Positions 8,953 through 17,965 of a DNA stretch of 64,000 nt are shown in pieces. The notes under the pieces were generated by a model. That model searched no databases. It had not been told where the DNA came from and saw only the letters and a program-made list of their open reading frames with translations. Each line of letters opens with the position of its first letter. The first letter of the stretch is position 1. The translations under genes were made by a program, and so were the position numbers. Origin of the DNA: Klebsiella pneumoniae (GTDB lineage: Bacteria; Myxococcota_A; UBA796; SXON01). Location of the stretch: NCBI GenBank assembly GCA_945861635.1, contig CAMAWH010000013.1:1-64000 (forward strand), read 5' to 3'.

Positions 8953-9687
8953 ATGAATTGGCGCGTTGTGCTGGGCGTAATTGTCAGCTTCATTGCGCTG
9001 AGCGTCAACGTCGGGATGTTGTTTGACGAGGAGGTCGTTGCCGGAAAACAGAAGGTTGGCGCCGAACAAAAGCAACTCGATCCTCTCGTGGACATGCAAT
9101 TCACTCCTGCCCAACGAGAGGCGAACGCAAAGCGACTCGGGTTTGACGACGCCGAAGTCCCCGACGTGCTCAAGCGCATTGGGGCGTTGGAGCAGAAATA
9201 TCAGGTAGGGCAGGGTGCAAGCGACCTGGTCCGGAAGCGCATCGACGATACGGAAAACGCGGACGTGCTGATCGCATCGTTGTGCGGCCGCGCCTCCCTA
9301 CTGCCCGTGCGGTACGCCGCGATGCAGTTTCTCATCGGAGAAAGAGACGACGCCATGGCCGCCATCAATCTCACGGACGTGAACGAGTTGGAGCCACAAG
9401 CGTGGTGGCTCAACGCGCGCGCCGAATCGGTGTACGCGCACACGGAACTGGTCAAGGATCGGAAGCCCGACGCGACGCGAATGTCGCTCGCGGCGATCTT
9501 CGCCAAAGATCAAGATTCCGTGCTCCAGGACAAGGCGCCGTGGGGGCGCTCGATCTGGAACAACTGGACGTGGGATGGGGTGAAGAAGAAATACCCCGGA
9601 GTGGCCAGCCGCCTCGTCGAATACGTGGCCCTGCTGCACCTTGTCGTCGAAGACGCGACCAGCGAGGGCGGCCTGTGCGATTCGTGA
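8953..9687 (+). CDS. Hypothetical single-pass membrane protein
   Basis: This 244-residue protein starts at the ATG at 8953, 31 bp after the transglycosylase stop; the frame is open further upstream only through that gene. One hydrophobic N-terminal segment (about 4-24, MNWRVVLGVIVSFIALSVN) is likely a membrane anchor or uncleaved signal. The rest is a charged, mostly helical soluble domain with many Ala, Asp and Glu residues and a W-rich stretch near 205-213 (SIWNNWTWD). I recognise no family. Its place between the transglycosylase and the kinase suggests a partner of the same envelope complex. Confidence 0.65.
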   Translation: MNWRVVLGVIVSFIALSVNVGMLFDEEVVAGKQKVGAEQKQLDPLVDMQFTPAQREANAKRLGFDDAEVPDVLKRIGALEQKYQVGQGASDLVRKRIDDTENADVLIASLCGRASLLPVRYAAMQFLIGERDDAMAAINLTDVNELEPQAWWLNARAESVYAHTELVKDRKPDATRMSLAAIFAKDQDSVLQDKAPWGRSIWNNWTWDGVKKKYPGVASRLVEYVALLHLVVEDATSEGGLCDS

Positions 9688-9731
9688 ACGCTGCGTACGC
9701 GCTATAGTGCGCGGCGATTGAGTAGCATCAG

Positions 9732-11597
9732 ATGGACGCCCGGCGCCGTTTCCGATTCCTAAAGGAGCTCGCTCAGGGCGGGTTTGGAAAGGTGTACCTC
9801 GCGGAGATGATTACGGGAGACAACTTCCGATCGGTCGTTGCCATCAAGCTGCTGCACACCAAGTGGTCCAGCAACGACGAAATCGTGATGCGCACGCGAG
9901 ACGAAGCGCGGCTGCTGGGCCGACTCAACAATTCCAACATCGTGCGGGTGCAGGAGTTGACGCGCATCAATGGTCAGGTCGCCATCATCATGGAGTACCT
10001 GCGCGGCGTCGATTTGAAGGCCATCTGCAACTATCTGAAGGATCAGGGCAGGATCTTCCCGCGCAAGAGCGCGTTCACGGCCGTCGGCGCGGTGGCGTCC
10101 GCGCTCGACGCCGCCTACAACCACAAGACGTTGCAGGGGGGCGAGCCGCTGTGCGTGATCCACCGCGACATCAAGCCGTCCAACGCGATAATTACCGTGG
10201 AAGGTGATGTAAAGGTTCTCGACTTCGGCACCGCCCGCGCCTCCTTTGAAGAGCGGGAGGCCAAGACGCAAGTGCTGGCCTTCGGCTCTCAGGCCTACAT
10301 GGCGCCGGAACGCATGCTCGGCGAGCCGGACACGCCGGCGGCGGACATCTTCTCATTGGGAATCACGTTGTACGAGCTTTTGACGCTCGACAGCTTCGGA
10401 AAGATCCACCTTCGGCAAGAACGATACGAGCCCGCGCTTGAGGAAAAGCTCGAAGCCATCCCGTTGGAAACGACGCCGGAGGCCGGCAGGGCCGAAATCA
10501 TTGACTGCCTTCGCCTCATGCTGGCGTATGAACCGACAAATCGGCCGGAGGCGGCCGTGGTTTTCGAGTTGATGGAAGCCTTGTCGGACCGCGCGGCGGA
10601 CCTCGGCGTCAAACGATTCGCACGCGAAACGGTCAAGGAAATCCTCGAGCGGCAGACGCTAGAAGTCGATCCCAACGACCCCTTGACGGGGTCGGAGGTG
10701 TCGGAAGAAACAAGCGGAGTATCGACGGTTCGATCTGGGATGACGGAGACCTTGCCGCCGATGGCGGTCGAGGACAGTGATGGCAACGACGACTTCCGAC
10801 CGCCCCCGGAGCTGTCGGAGCCAATCGTGGACCTGCCGTCGAGCCGACCAGCGGCCGCCGTGGCCGCGCAAGCGGCGTTCACCGGTCCGCCCGCGCCTCC
10901 CCGCGTCACGTCCGCGAGCCCCCGCCCCCCCAGCGCGATTTCGACGGCTGCGACGCCGCGCGCGGAGTTCAACGGCGCAGCGCTCCGCGCGAACGATGGG
11001 CCTTCCGACAGGGCGGGCTCCGAAGGCGCCGGCTCGGACCGCGTGTCCGCTCCGCGTTCGCGCGCGCCCGGAGAAACATCACGCCCCGCGAGCCGACCGC
11101 TGAACTCTCAGGGCGATCCCGCCCCCGAACCGGCAGGGGGTGGCGGCATCCTCAAGATTCTGGTGGGCATTGTTGTGCTGGCGCTGGTGGCTGCCGTCGT
11201 CGTCGGCGGGGGCGCCGCCGTCGTCATCAAAACCGGCACGGACGCCACAGACGCGAGCCCGCCGGTGCTCGACCCGGCGCCAACTGGACCGAAGAGCCCC
11301 TCCGGAAAAAGCGGGATGGACTGGTCGGCGAACGCCCCAGGGAAGGGTGGAGCCATTCTGCAGGTTTCAACAGCCGCGAGTGAGGTCATCGTGAGCAGTT
11401 CCATGGGATTCCGAACAGAATGGGATGGTTCGTTGAACCTTCGGGTCACGGACTTGGAGCCCGGCACCTATCGCGGAAAAGTCAAGCCGAAAGGCGGCGG
11501 TTCGTCGACGCTCGCGGACTTCTCCGTGGAGGCCGGTAAGACCTGTGTGTACGTCTTTGGCGCCAATGGCGCATGGGAGAAGGGCGAATGTCGCTGA
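9732..11597 (+). CDS. Membrane Ser/Thr protein kinase (PknB-like)
   Basis: 621 residues. The kinase domain (about 7-290) has all key elements: Gly-rich loop QGGFGKV (15-21), Lys39 in VAIK, alpha-C Glu58, HRDIKPSN with catalytic Asp146, DFG at 164-166 and YMAPER. A Ser/Pro/Ala-rich juxtamembrane linker follows (about 330-470), then one membrane helix (about 475-505). A C-terminal periplasmic domain of about 85 residues has a PEGA-like beta pattern (LEPGTYRGKV) and two Cys. It should phosphorylate Thr/Ser on cytoplasmic targets, the obvious candidate being the FHA-like protein two genes upstream. A TATAGT -10-like hexamer at 9703-9708, 23 nt before the ATG, may give the kinase its own promoter. 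Its last 10 bp overlap the next gene. Confidence 0.92.
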   Translation: MDARRRFRFLKELAQGGFGKVYLAEMITGDNFRSVVAIKLLHTKWSSNDEIVMRTRDEARLLGRLNNSNIVRVQELTRINGQVAIIMEYLRGVDLKAICNYLKDQGRIFPRKSAFTAVGAVASALDAAYNHKTLQGGEPLCVIHRDIKPSNAIITVEGDVKVLDFGTARASFEEREAKTQVLAFGSQAYMAPERMLGEPDTPAADIFSLGITLYELLTLDSFGKIHLRQERYEPALEEKLEAIPLETTPEAGRAEIIDCLRLMLAYEPTNRPEAAVVFELMEALSDRAADLGVKRFARETVKEILERQTLEVDPNDPLTGSEVSEETSGVSTVRSGMTETLPPMAVEDSDGNDDFRPPPELSEPIVDLPSSRPAAAVAAQAAFTGPPAPPRVTSASPRPPSAISTAATPRAEFNGAALRANDGPSDRAGSEGAGSDRVSAPRSRAPGETSRPASRPLNSQGDPAPEPAGGGGILKILVGIVVLALVAAVVVGGGAAVVIKTGTDATDASPPVLDPAPTGPKSPSGKSGMDWSANAPGKGGAILQVSTAASEVIVSSSMGFRTEWDGSLNLRVTDLEPGTYRGKVKPKGGGSSTLADFSVEAGKTCVYVFGANGAWEKGECR

Positions 11598-13285
11598 TCG
11601 CGCTCCTCGTTCTGCGCGCTCAGGCGCAGGACTTCGGCTACATCGCGATTCTGCAGCAATCCCGCGCCGCTATCGTCGGGAAGGACTACAAAACAGCCAA
11701 GACCCTGCTCACCGCGGCTGAGGCCGCGGCCCCCTCCTCGACGTCGCCGCTGGCCGAGCAGGACATCGCCACCTTGTGGTTCTACCGCGGCCTGATCGAA
11801 TGGCGTGCGGGAGACAAAGACTCGGCGGCCCTGAACTATTGGCGGCAGGCGCTGGTGCTTGCCCCGCGTTTCGCGCCTGACACGGAGCTGCTCCCGGAAA
11901 TGGACGGGCAGGACGTGCTCTACGCCCTGGCTTCGGAGGTTGCGAACTACCCGCAGGCCGTGGTGAACCTTCCGGAAGATCCCGGAGATAGCCTGATCTT
12001 CATCGACGGGCGCCGGCTGGAGCCGTTCGATAGCATTCCCAATGGGCGGCATCTGGTTCAGGTAAGGTGCGCGGATGGAAATGTTGTCGGAAGCTGGCAC
12101 ACCTACGGTTCGCCCCCATCGGACTACCTGACCCTTTGCAGCGGCGGACAATTTGCCGTCGGCAAGGGCGGTCCCAAGCCACCGAAAGTCGACAAAAAGG
12201 CGCAGAAGTCCGCCGCGGACAAGGCGCTGGCGGAGAAAGCGGCGGCAGACAAGGCCGAGAAGGCAGCGGCCGACAAGGCGCTCGCAGATGCGGCGGCGGC
12301 GGACAAGGCGGCGAAGGTCGCAGCAGACAAGACGCTCGCAGATGCGGCAGCGGCGGACAAGGCGGCGAAGGCCGCCGCGGAAAAAGCCATCGCAGACAAG
12401 GCGCTCGCCGACAAAGCCGCGGCAGACAAGGTGAACGCTGACAAGGCGCTGGCGGACAAGGCCACGGCCGACCTGGCAACAAAGGCAGCGGCCGACAAGG
12501 CGGCAACTGAAAAAGCCGCGGCGGAGCAGGCGGCAAAGCTCGCGGCCGACAAGGCGGCAGCCGACAAGGCGCTGGCGGACAAAGCCTCCGGAGACAAGGC
12601 CACCGCTGACAAGGCGGCGAAAGCAGCGGCTGAAAAGGTGGCGGCGGACAAGCTCGCTGGGGATAAAGCGGCGGCCGACAAGGCGTTGGCCGATAAAACC
12701 ACGGCCGACAAGGCGGCGGCGAACAAGGCCATTGCGGACAAGGCGGCGGCCGACAAGGCCCTTGCCGACCGCTCCGCCGGGGAAAAAGCGGCCGCCGTCA
12801 AGGCGGCGGCGGACAAAGCAGCCGCCGACAAGGCGGCCGCCGAAAGGGCCACCGGCGACAAAGCCACCGCCGACAAAGCGAATAAGGCCGCCGCTGAAAA
12901 GGCTGCTGCTGACCGGGCCGCCGCTGACAAGGCGACCAAGATCGCCAAAAAAGAAAACGACGACAAGGGCAAGGCACCATCCATCCCAGGCGTCGCGCTC
13001 ATGGCGGGAGGCGGCGCGCTGCTCGCCGCGGGCGGCGCCGTAAACTTCCTGGTCGTGAACCCCGCCTACGACCTGATCACCGCCGCGAACAAGCAGCCGG
13101 GCTCGTTGGACGCCGACGGCGCCGGCACGGTGGAAGGTCAGTTCACGACTGGAAAATACGCGACGCTCGGACTCGTCGGTGCGGGGGTTGCGGCGCTCGG
13201 CGTCGGCGTCGTTGTCACGCTCATCGATGACGATGCCACCCTCTTCATCGCTCCGAACGGTGTTGGCCTCACGGGTCGCTGGTAA
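11588..13285 (+). CDS. TolA-like Ala/Lys/Asp repeat protein with PEGA-like domain and C-terminal membrane pair
   Basis: 565 residues, starting at the ATG at 11588 inside the end of the kinase gene. The N-terminus looks like a signal peptide (MSLIALLVLRAQA), although it lacks the usual basic residues. Residues about 15-120 look like a short TPR-like helical region, followed by a PEGA-like beta segment (LIFIDGRRLEPFD). Residues about 205-455 are almost entirely ADKA/AEKA-type units, a long charged helix like domain II of TolA. The C-terminus has two hydrophobic segments (about 468-488 and 525-548). The protein could span the periplasm as a rod. It ends the operon, and its 3' end overlaps the convergent gene by 17 bp. 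Confidence 0.7.
   Translation: MSLIALLVLRAQAQDFGYIAILQQSRAAIVGKDYKTAKTLLTAAEAAAPSSTSPLAEQDIATLWFYRGLIEWRAGDKDSAALNYWRQALVLAPRFAPDTELLPEMDGQDVLYALASEVANYPQAVVNLPEDPGDSLIFIDGRRLEPFDSIPNGRHLVQVRCADGNVVGSWHTYGSPPSDYLTLCSGGQFAVGKGGPKPPKVDKKAQKSAADKALAEKAAADKAEKAAADKALADAAAADKAAKVAADKTLADAAAADKAAKAAAEKAIADKALADKAAADKVNADKALADKATADLATKAAADKAATEKAAAEQAAKLAADKAAADKALADKASGDKATADKAAKAAAEKVAADKLAGDKAAADKALADKTTADKAAANKAIADKAAADKALADRSAGEKAAAVKAAADKAAADKAAAERATGDKATADKANKAAAEKAAADRAAADKATKIAKKENDDKGKAPSIPGVALMAGGGALLAAGGAVNFLVVNPAYDLITAANKQPGSLDADGAGTVEGQFTTGKYATLGLVGAGVAALGVGVVVTLIDDDATLFIAPNGVGLTGRW
12200..12955 (+). repeat. Coding repeat: degenerate 15-bp (ADKAx) units
   Basis: About 50 degenerate 15-bp units, each encoding a pentad like AADKA, ALADK or AAEKA, fill this part of the TolA-like gene. 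The units are imperfect at the DNA level but keep codon phase. This explains the long but meaningless Ala/Ser-rich and Arg-rich frames on both strands here. Confidence 0.85.
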
Positions 13286-14273
13286 TCACGGCAGGCTCGA
13301 AGCGCGTGCGGACGGCGTCGCGACTTGACGTCGTCATGCGCACGCGCTCACTGCGTGCTACGCGCCAGGCAGGGCCTGCCCAAACGCGGTCGAATGGGTG
13401 GAGCGGCGGCGTCGGTACGCCGGCCACGCGGGCAGGCCACGTGGGCGGGACTCGCACGGGACGCATCGACAAGGCGCGCATTCCAACATCCAACCCGGTG
13501 AACGTCCACGGCGCCTCGGCATCGGCAACGACGACGGCGAGCGACGACTCCATCGCCCGCAGAATGCCGCGCAGTCTCTGGCGGCTCACAATCCGCCCCG
13601 TCGCGTAGCCGCCGTCGTCTGCGAGGTGGGGAAGGCGGGCCGTAACGATCGGGAAAATCAAACCCTCGCGCACGCCGACGAAGGCGACCGCCACTCCCAC
13701 CTCGTCCTCCAGCCCGTGCGCCCATTCCGCGTCCGCGCCACACAAGTTGAATACGCCACGCGTGTGGACAAGCAGGCGAGTGGCCCCTTCCTCGTGAACG
13801 TGCACTTCCCCGCCCAAACCCTCGACAATCGCCGCCGAAATCGTGCCGAGCCTGTCCCCGAATACGACGTTCACGTCCGCACCCTCCGCGAGCACGGCAC
13901 GCAAAACCTCGTCCGTGTCTGCCCCGTCGAAGGTCCATTGGAACAGGTTGAATCCGCCGGACGGCAACTTCAGATGGGACGCGCAGCTGCCGATGGCCCG
14001 CGCAAATGATGGTTCCACCTCCATGATCGGGGTCGGATTTCGCGGCACTCGGACAGCTACCGCCGCCAGCACCCAGCCGACCAGAATGGCAAACGCACGC
14101 GGGCGGTGTCCCGTCGTGAGACAGAGATACACGCCACCTGCCGCCACCACCGCGATAAGGGGCTCGCCGACCAGCAGGGCACCCGTCCACGCGGTGTCCT
14201 CTCTCCTGGCGAATGCGCCCACCAGCGCCGCCACGGCGAGCACGGCCAATCCCGAACGCACGATTCGCGTCAT
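13269..14273 (-). CDS. Two-TM protein with a degenerate endonuclease/exonuclease/phosphatase (EEP) fold
   Basis: 334 residues from the ATG at 14273; the longer frame to 14324 would overlap the upstream gene. Two or three N-terminal membrane helices (about 4-75) are followed by a domain laid out like the YafD-type EEP family. Compared with that family, expected GDFN is ADAEAP, the DHV/DHI motif reads FDRVW, and the terminal SDH reads SRD, while the TWPA turn before it is intact. If the alignment is right, the metal-binding and catalytic His/Asp residues are gone and the protein is not an active phosphodiesterase. It is the last gene of a minus-strand run with the Rossmann protein (8-bp gap) and the HtrA-like protease. 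Assignment to EEP is by pattern only. Confidence 0.6.
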   Translation of the reverse strand: MTRIVRSGLAVLAVAALVGAFARREDTAWTGALLVGEPLIAVVAAGGVYLCLTTGHRPRAFAILVGWVLAAVAVRVPRNPTPIMEVEPSFARAIGSCASHLKLPSGGFNLFQWTFDGADTDEVLRAVLAEGADVNVVFGDRLGTISAAIVEGLGGEVHVHEEGATRLLVHTRGVFNLCGADAEWAHGLEDEVGVAVAFVGVREGLIFPIVTARLPHLADDGGYATGRIVSRQRLRGILRAMESSLAVVVADAEAPWTFTGLDVGMRALSMRPVRVPPTWPARVAGVPTPPLHPFDRVWAGPAWRVARSERVRMTTSSRDAVRTRFEPAVITSDP

Positions 14274-14281
14274 CCGCCCCC

Positions 14282-15949
14282 CTACTTCACCCGATACCCC
14301 CCCATCTCGTTGTTGAAGATCCAAGCAACGACCTCCCCGATTTCAAATTCGGTAGACATGAAGGACTGAATACTGGCGGCCGCAGAGCCCTCGTCACGCA
14401 AGTGCGCACGGGCGCGCAGCATCTTGCGGAAACGCTCTTGCCAAACTACCATATTCGATGGGCGAAGGTCGATCCAGCCCTTTCGCGCCCATGCATCCAC
14501 CTGCCGACGGTCCGTCATCCCGATTTGGGTTGTGTGTCCTTCCAACTCCGGCACGTTGATCCGCGGTCCGCGAAGCATGCGTTTCCCGTCCGGCAGCAAG
14601 ATGGGAATCCCTATGGAAGGCGCAGTTTTCACGGTACCGCTTGAAATGAGCACGCCTTCACATTTTTCGGCCAGCGCCGAACCATCTCCCCCCTCAACAA
14701 CCGCCTCCAGCGAGCCGAACGCACGGCGTAAAAGCTCTGCTTCAAAGAGTAGCTTCGAGAGCTCCGGAGGCCCGAGCCGACCGAGGGCGACCGAAGGAAT
14801 TCCGCTCTCCTTCTCCGCGGCAGACAGATCCGAAATTGCCACGCTCCGCACCAATCCGGCCTTGTACGATGGACGGATGACGGCGCCGTCCAAAGCGCTG
14901 ATTGCGTCGGCACCCGTGTTCGCTCCCCGGATCTCCAAAACGACGGTTCGGGCAATCTCCTCGGGCGTAACGTACTCCATCTGACCCAACGCGGTGATGG
15001 CGGCGAACTCCCCGCGAGTGAATACGCCGTTTTCGCCAGTATCGACCACGGGAACGGTCAACTTGCCCACCTTTTCGTAGCCGCCGGCATCCTCTCGGAG
15101 GTTCAGCGTTCCGCCGACGGCAAATTCCTTCGCCGCATACAACTCGCTGTTGTCGTGCTTGTCACGGGCCTCCATGACCTGAACCGCGCGGTACCCGATC
15201 ATGGCCGCCGGCTTGACCTCCTTCACAATCGGCGCGTCAGGGGTGCGCGCGAGTAGGAACAGGAGGCCGGTATGCCCGAACGCCGCTTCGTTTTTCGCGA
15301 GAAGCTTCTTGGACGGCTTGTCCTCCGAGTGCGTGTACGGAATGTTCAGGCCCATACCGCCGGTGCCGGTCGTACCCACCTTCACATACACGGCCGTGCC
15401 ATATTCGCTTGTGGCTTGGTGGAGAAAGCGAACGTGCCGGATCAGCTGTGGGACGCTCTGCGAGAGAAGGAAGCCTTCAAGGTCCGCCACGCCCTCCGCG
15501 TCGTACCCCTTCTCCGAAATCCAGCCGCGAACCTTTGCCGCACCGTCGAAGACGTCCTGATAGGAGAAGCCGGTTGCCGTGTTGACGCAGTCAACAATCA
15601 CGTCGGGGCGATGCTGGCGAATGAGGCTGACCATGTGATTCTCACGATATGCGGCCTCAAAATCGTCGTATGCCGCAGCCAGCAGGCGCCGACGAGACGC
15701 CGGATCGGTGAGCATGGCACCACGCGGCTGCGCCGCCATGTCTTTGGGAACGAACAGGTTCCCAGAGGCGGGCACGAATGCCACCCCGTCTCCGAATTCC
15801 TTCTCCAGCCGACGACACGCCGCCTGCGCCTCAGAGTCGAGCAACGACGCCACGACGATGCGCCGTGGCTTCAAGTTGAACAGGATCTGTCGGCATACTT
15901 GCAGGCCGACAAGTCCGGCGCCGCCGAGGATGAGAAAGTCGTGGTACAC
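14282..15949 (-). CDS. NAD(P)-binding Rossmann-fold protein, SDR/epimerase-like
   Basis: 555 residues starting at a GTG (15949) that has an AGGAG ribosome-binding site about 6 nt upstream, which decides the start. The N-terminus carries the dinucleotide-binding signature GGAGLVG (9-15), and IVDCVNTATG near residue 120 fits a later Rossmann strand. The family's usual length is about 300 residues; here an extra 250-residue C-terminal part carries no recognised motif. The Y-x-K pair expected of classical short-chain dehydrogenases is not clear: YVKVGTTGTGG near 190 is a possible variant. Substrate unknown. It sits between the HtrA-like protease and the EEP-like membrane protein in one probable operon. 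Confidence 0.7.
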   Translation of the reverse strand: MYHDFLILGGAGLVGLQVCRQILFNLKPRRIVVASLLDSEAQAACRRLEKEFGDGVAFVPASGNLFVPKDMAAQPRGAMLTDPASRRRLLAAAYDDFEAAYRENHMVSLIRQHRPDVIVDCVNTATGFSYQDVFDGAAKVRGWISEKGYDAEGVADLEGFLLSQSVPQLIRHVRFLHQATSEYGTAVYVKVGTTGTGGMGLNIPYTHSEDKPSKKLLAKNEAAFGHTGLLFLLARTPDAPIVKEVKPAAMIGYRAVQVMEARDKHDNSELYAAKEFAVGGTLNLREDAGGYEKVGKLTVPVVDTGENGVFTRGEFAAITALGQMEYVTPEEIARTVVLEIRGANTGADAISALDGAVIRPSYKAGLVRSVAISDLSAAEKESGIPSVALGRLGPPELSKLLFEAELLRRAFGSLEAVVEGGDGSALAEKCEGVLISSGTVKTAPSIGIPILLPDGKRMLRGPRINVPELEGHTTQIGMTDRRQVDAWARKGWIDLRPSNMVVWQERFRKMLRARAHLRDEGSAAASIQSFMSTEFEIGEVVAWIFNNEMGGYRVK

Positions 15950-16003
15950 GCGCGCTCCTGGCGGTGCGGCAGCCTAACGCGCGCCGCTGCCTACGACGCA
16001 GAC

Positions 16004-17035
16004 CTACGGTAGCGGGCGAGAACCGAGCTTCACCTTGACATCTCGCGGCTTTCCGTCCCGCAACGTCCGGATCGTCACCTCATCCCCGGGGCTTCGGGAG
16101 GCAATCGTACGGAAGAGATCACGGGAATCATGAAGTTCACGGTCCTGAACTTGCAACATCACGTCACCGGCCACGAGCCCTGCCAGTTCAGCCGGAGAGT
16201 TGGCGGACAGCTCGGTGATCACGACGCCGTGGTCAACCTTGTACATCGCAAGCCCGCGAGCGTTCAGCGGCGCGCTGCCCACGCCAAGCCAGCCGCGGCT
16301 TACGGCGCCATGCTCGCGCAGCTGCGGGAGCACCCACTCAAGGTGCCCAGCCGGAATCGCGAACGCGACGGAGTTTGCGCCCGACACGATAGCGGTGTTC
16401 ATTCCGACCACCGCGCCGTCCAGACCGATGAGCGGTCCTCCCGAATTACCGGGATTGATGCCGGCATCCGTCTGGATGAATTCCTCAAGCGCGTCGAGGT
16501 CCGGGATCTCTCGGCCCTTCGCTGAAATGATGCCGGCGGTCACCGTATGCCCCAGACCCAGCGGATTGCCGACGGCGACGACCCAGTCACCGACTCGGGC
16601 CGCATCGCTATCTCCCAACTTCAAATAAGGAAGTACCCGCCCTGCTTTGATCTGTAGGAGCGCGACGTCACTGCCACGATCGGCACCGACCACGGTCGCG
16701 GCGTATTCCTCCCCGGTGTCGAACTTCACCTTGATGTCAGTGGCGCCCTGAATCACATGGTTATTCGTCAATAATAGCCCGTCTGCCGAGATGACGAAGC
16801 CACTCCCCTGACCCTGAACGGTCTGCTCCGCCGGGTAGCCGTAGAAGTGTTGGTAACGCGCGGGTACCTGCTGGCGGGACGTGACATACACGTTGACAAC
16901 AGCGGGTTCTACCGCCTCTATCAGGGGCGCAAGCGACAGGTGAGGATTGAACGCAGCTGGGGCGGACACGGGTGCGGCCTGTCCAGCATCCGCGGTGCAG
17001 GCCTGGAGGGCGAAGGCCAGCGGAAACAGCGACAT
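16004..17035 (-). CDS. HtrA/DegP-type serine protease, lipoprotein, one PDZ domain
   Basis: 343 residues. The N-terminus is a short lipoprotein signal (LAFALQAC), so the enzyme is likely anchored on the periplasmic side. The trypsin-like domain (about 40-240) has the complete triad: His93 in TNNHV, Asp123 in GSDVALL and Ser198 in GNSGGPL. A single C-terminal PDZ domain (about 250-340) binds exposed C-termini of substrates. The family degrades or refolds misfolded envelope proteins under stress. It is divergent from the metallo-hydrolase at 17108, with 72 bp between the starts, and leads the minus-strand run that continues to 13269. Confidence 0.93.
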   Translation of the reverse strand: MSLFPLAFALQACTADAGQAAPVSAPAAFNPHLSLAPLIEAVEPAVVNVYVTSRQQVPARYQHFYGYPAEQTVQGQGSGFVISADGLLLTNNHVIQGATDIKVKFDTGEEYAATVVGADRGSDVALLQIKAGRVLPYLKLGDSDAARVGDWVVAVGNPLGLGHTVTAGIISAKGREIPDLDALEEFIQTDAGINPGNSGGPLIGLDGAVVGMNTAIVSGANSVAFAIPAGHLEWVLPQLREHGAVSRGWLGVGSAPLNARGLAMYKVDHGVVITELSANSPAELAGLVAGDVMLQVQDRELHDSRDLFRTIASRSPGDEVTIRTLRDGKPRDVKVKLGSRPLP

Positions 17036-17107
17036 ACGGACTCCTGAGGGGACCTCGATTGGGTAGCCACCAACGGCGCCGCAGGGCAGTCACGTTATGT
17101 CCGGGCG

Positions 17108-17926
17108 ATGCGTATCGGGCCCATCGACATCGAGGCCATCAGCGTTGGCGGGCTGGAGACGTGCATCGAACTACCCGCATGGAACCTTGCGTTCGATATC
17201 GGTCGCTGCCCTGCCACCGCGGTCCGCCGTGGGCGACTTTTCTTGACCCACTGCCACATGGATCATGCAGGCGGGCTCGCGTACCACGCGGCAACGCGGG
17301 CACTCATGGCCATGGCACCGCCAGTCTACTATGTTCCGCGCGAAAACTACGCGGATCTCCTTGATCTCTTCGAGGTGTGGCGGCGGCTGGACCGATCCGA
17401 GCTCCCGTGCGAACTCATCGCCGTGGGGCCGGGCGATTCGCTTCCCATCGGGAAGGGACTCGTCGTAACCGCATTCCGTTCGCCCCATCGCGTGCACTGT
17501 CAGGGATACGCGATCCGGAGTCAACGCTCGAAGTTGAAGGCGGAGTATGTCGGAATCGCCGGCCCAGAGTTGGGAAGGAGGAAGGGCGCAGGAGAGGTCA
17601 TTGCCGACGCTGTGGAAGCGATCGAGTTTGCGTTCACCGGAGACACCCTGATCGACGTGCTCGAGCGCGAGGAACTCGTGCGGACGGCACGCGTGCTCGT
17701 CATGGAATGCACGTTTCTCGACGATCGGGTGCCGGTTGGCCGTAGCCGAGAAAGTGGACACGTCCACCTCGACGAGGTGATCGAGCGCGCGGACCTGTTC
17801 GGCAACGAAGCAATCCTTCTCACGCATTTCAGCGCCCGCTACTCGCGACGCGAGATCGTCGAGATCCTCGATCGGCGGCTTCCCGACTCGCTTAGGCGCC
17901 GCGTCACCCCGCTCCTTCCTGCCTGA
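17108..17926 (+). CDS. Metallo-beta-lactamase-fold hydrolase, RNase Z-like
   Basis: 272 residues with the zinc-binding motif HCHMDH at 48-53, the FTGDT metal-ligand strand, MECTF and a C-terminal LTHFSARY. The last block is characteristic of the tRNase Z (ELAC) branch rather than of lactamases or glyoxalases. RNase Z removes the 3' trailer of tRNA precursors. The protein is shorter than Escherichia coli RNase Z and its flexible arm is not clearly recognisable, so a related hydrolase with a different substrate is possible. It stands alone between two minus-strand genes. Confidence 0.8.
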   Translation: MRIGPIDIEAISVGGLETCIELPAWNLAFDIGRCPATAVRRGRLFLTHCHMDHAGGLAYHAATRALMAMAPPVYYVPRENYADLLDLFEVWRRLDRSELPCELIAVGPGDSLPIGKGLVVTAFRSPHRVHCQGYAIRSQRSKLKAEYVGIAGPELGRRKGAGEVIADAVEAIEFAFTGDTLIDVLEREELVRTARVLVMECTFLDDRVPVGRSRESGHVHLDEVIERADLFGNEAILLTHFSARYSRREIVEILDRRLPDSLRRRVTPLLPA

Positions 17927-17965
17927 AACGCCCGCCAAACCGGCTCGGCGCGCATGCGACGCGGT

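Noticed and set aside
12124-13002. Long Ala/Leu/Ser-rich minus-strand frame opposite the ADKA repeats
   Set aside because: It is only the complement of the repeated Ala/Lys/Asp codons.
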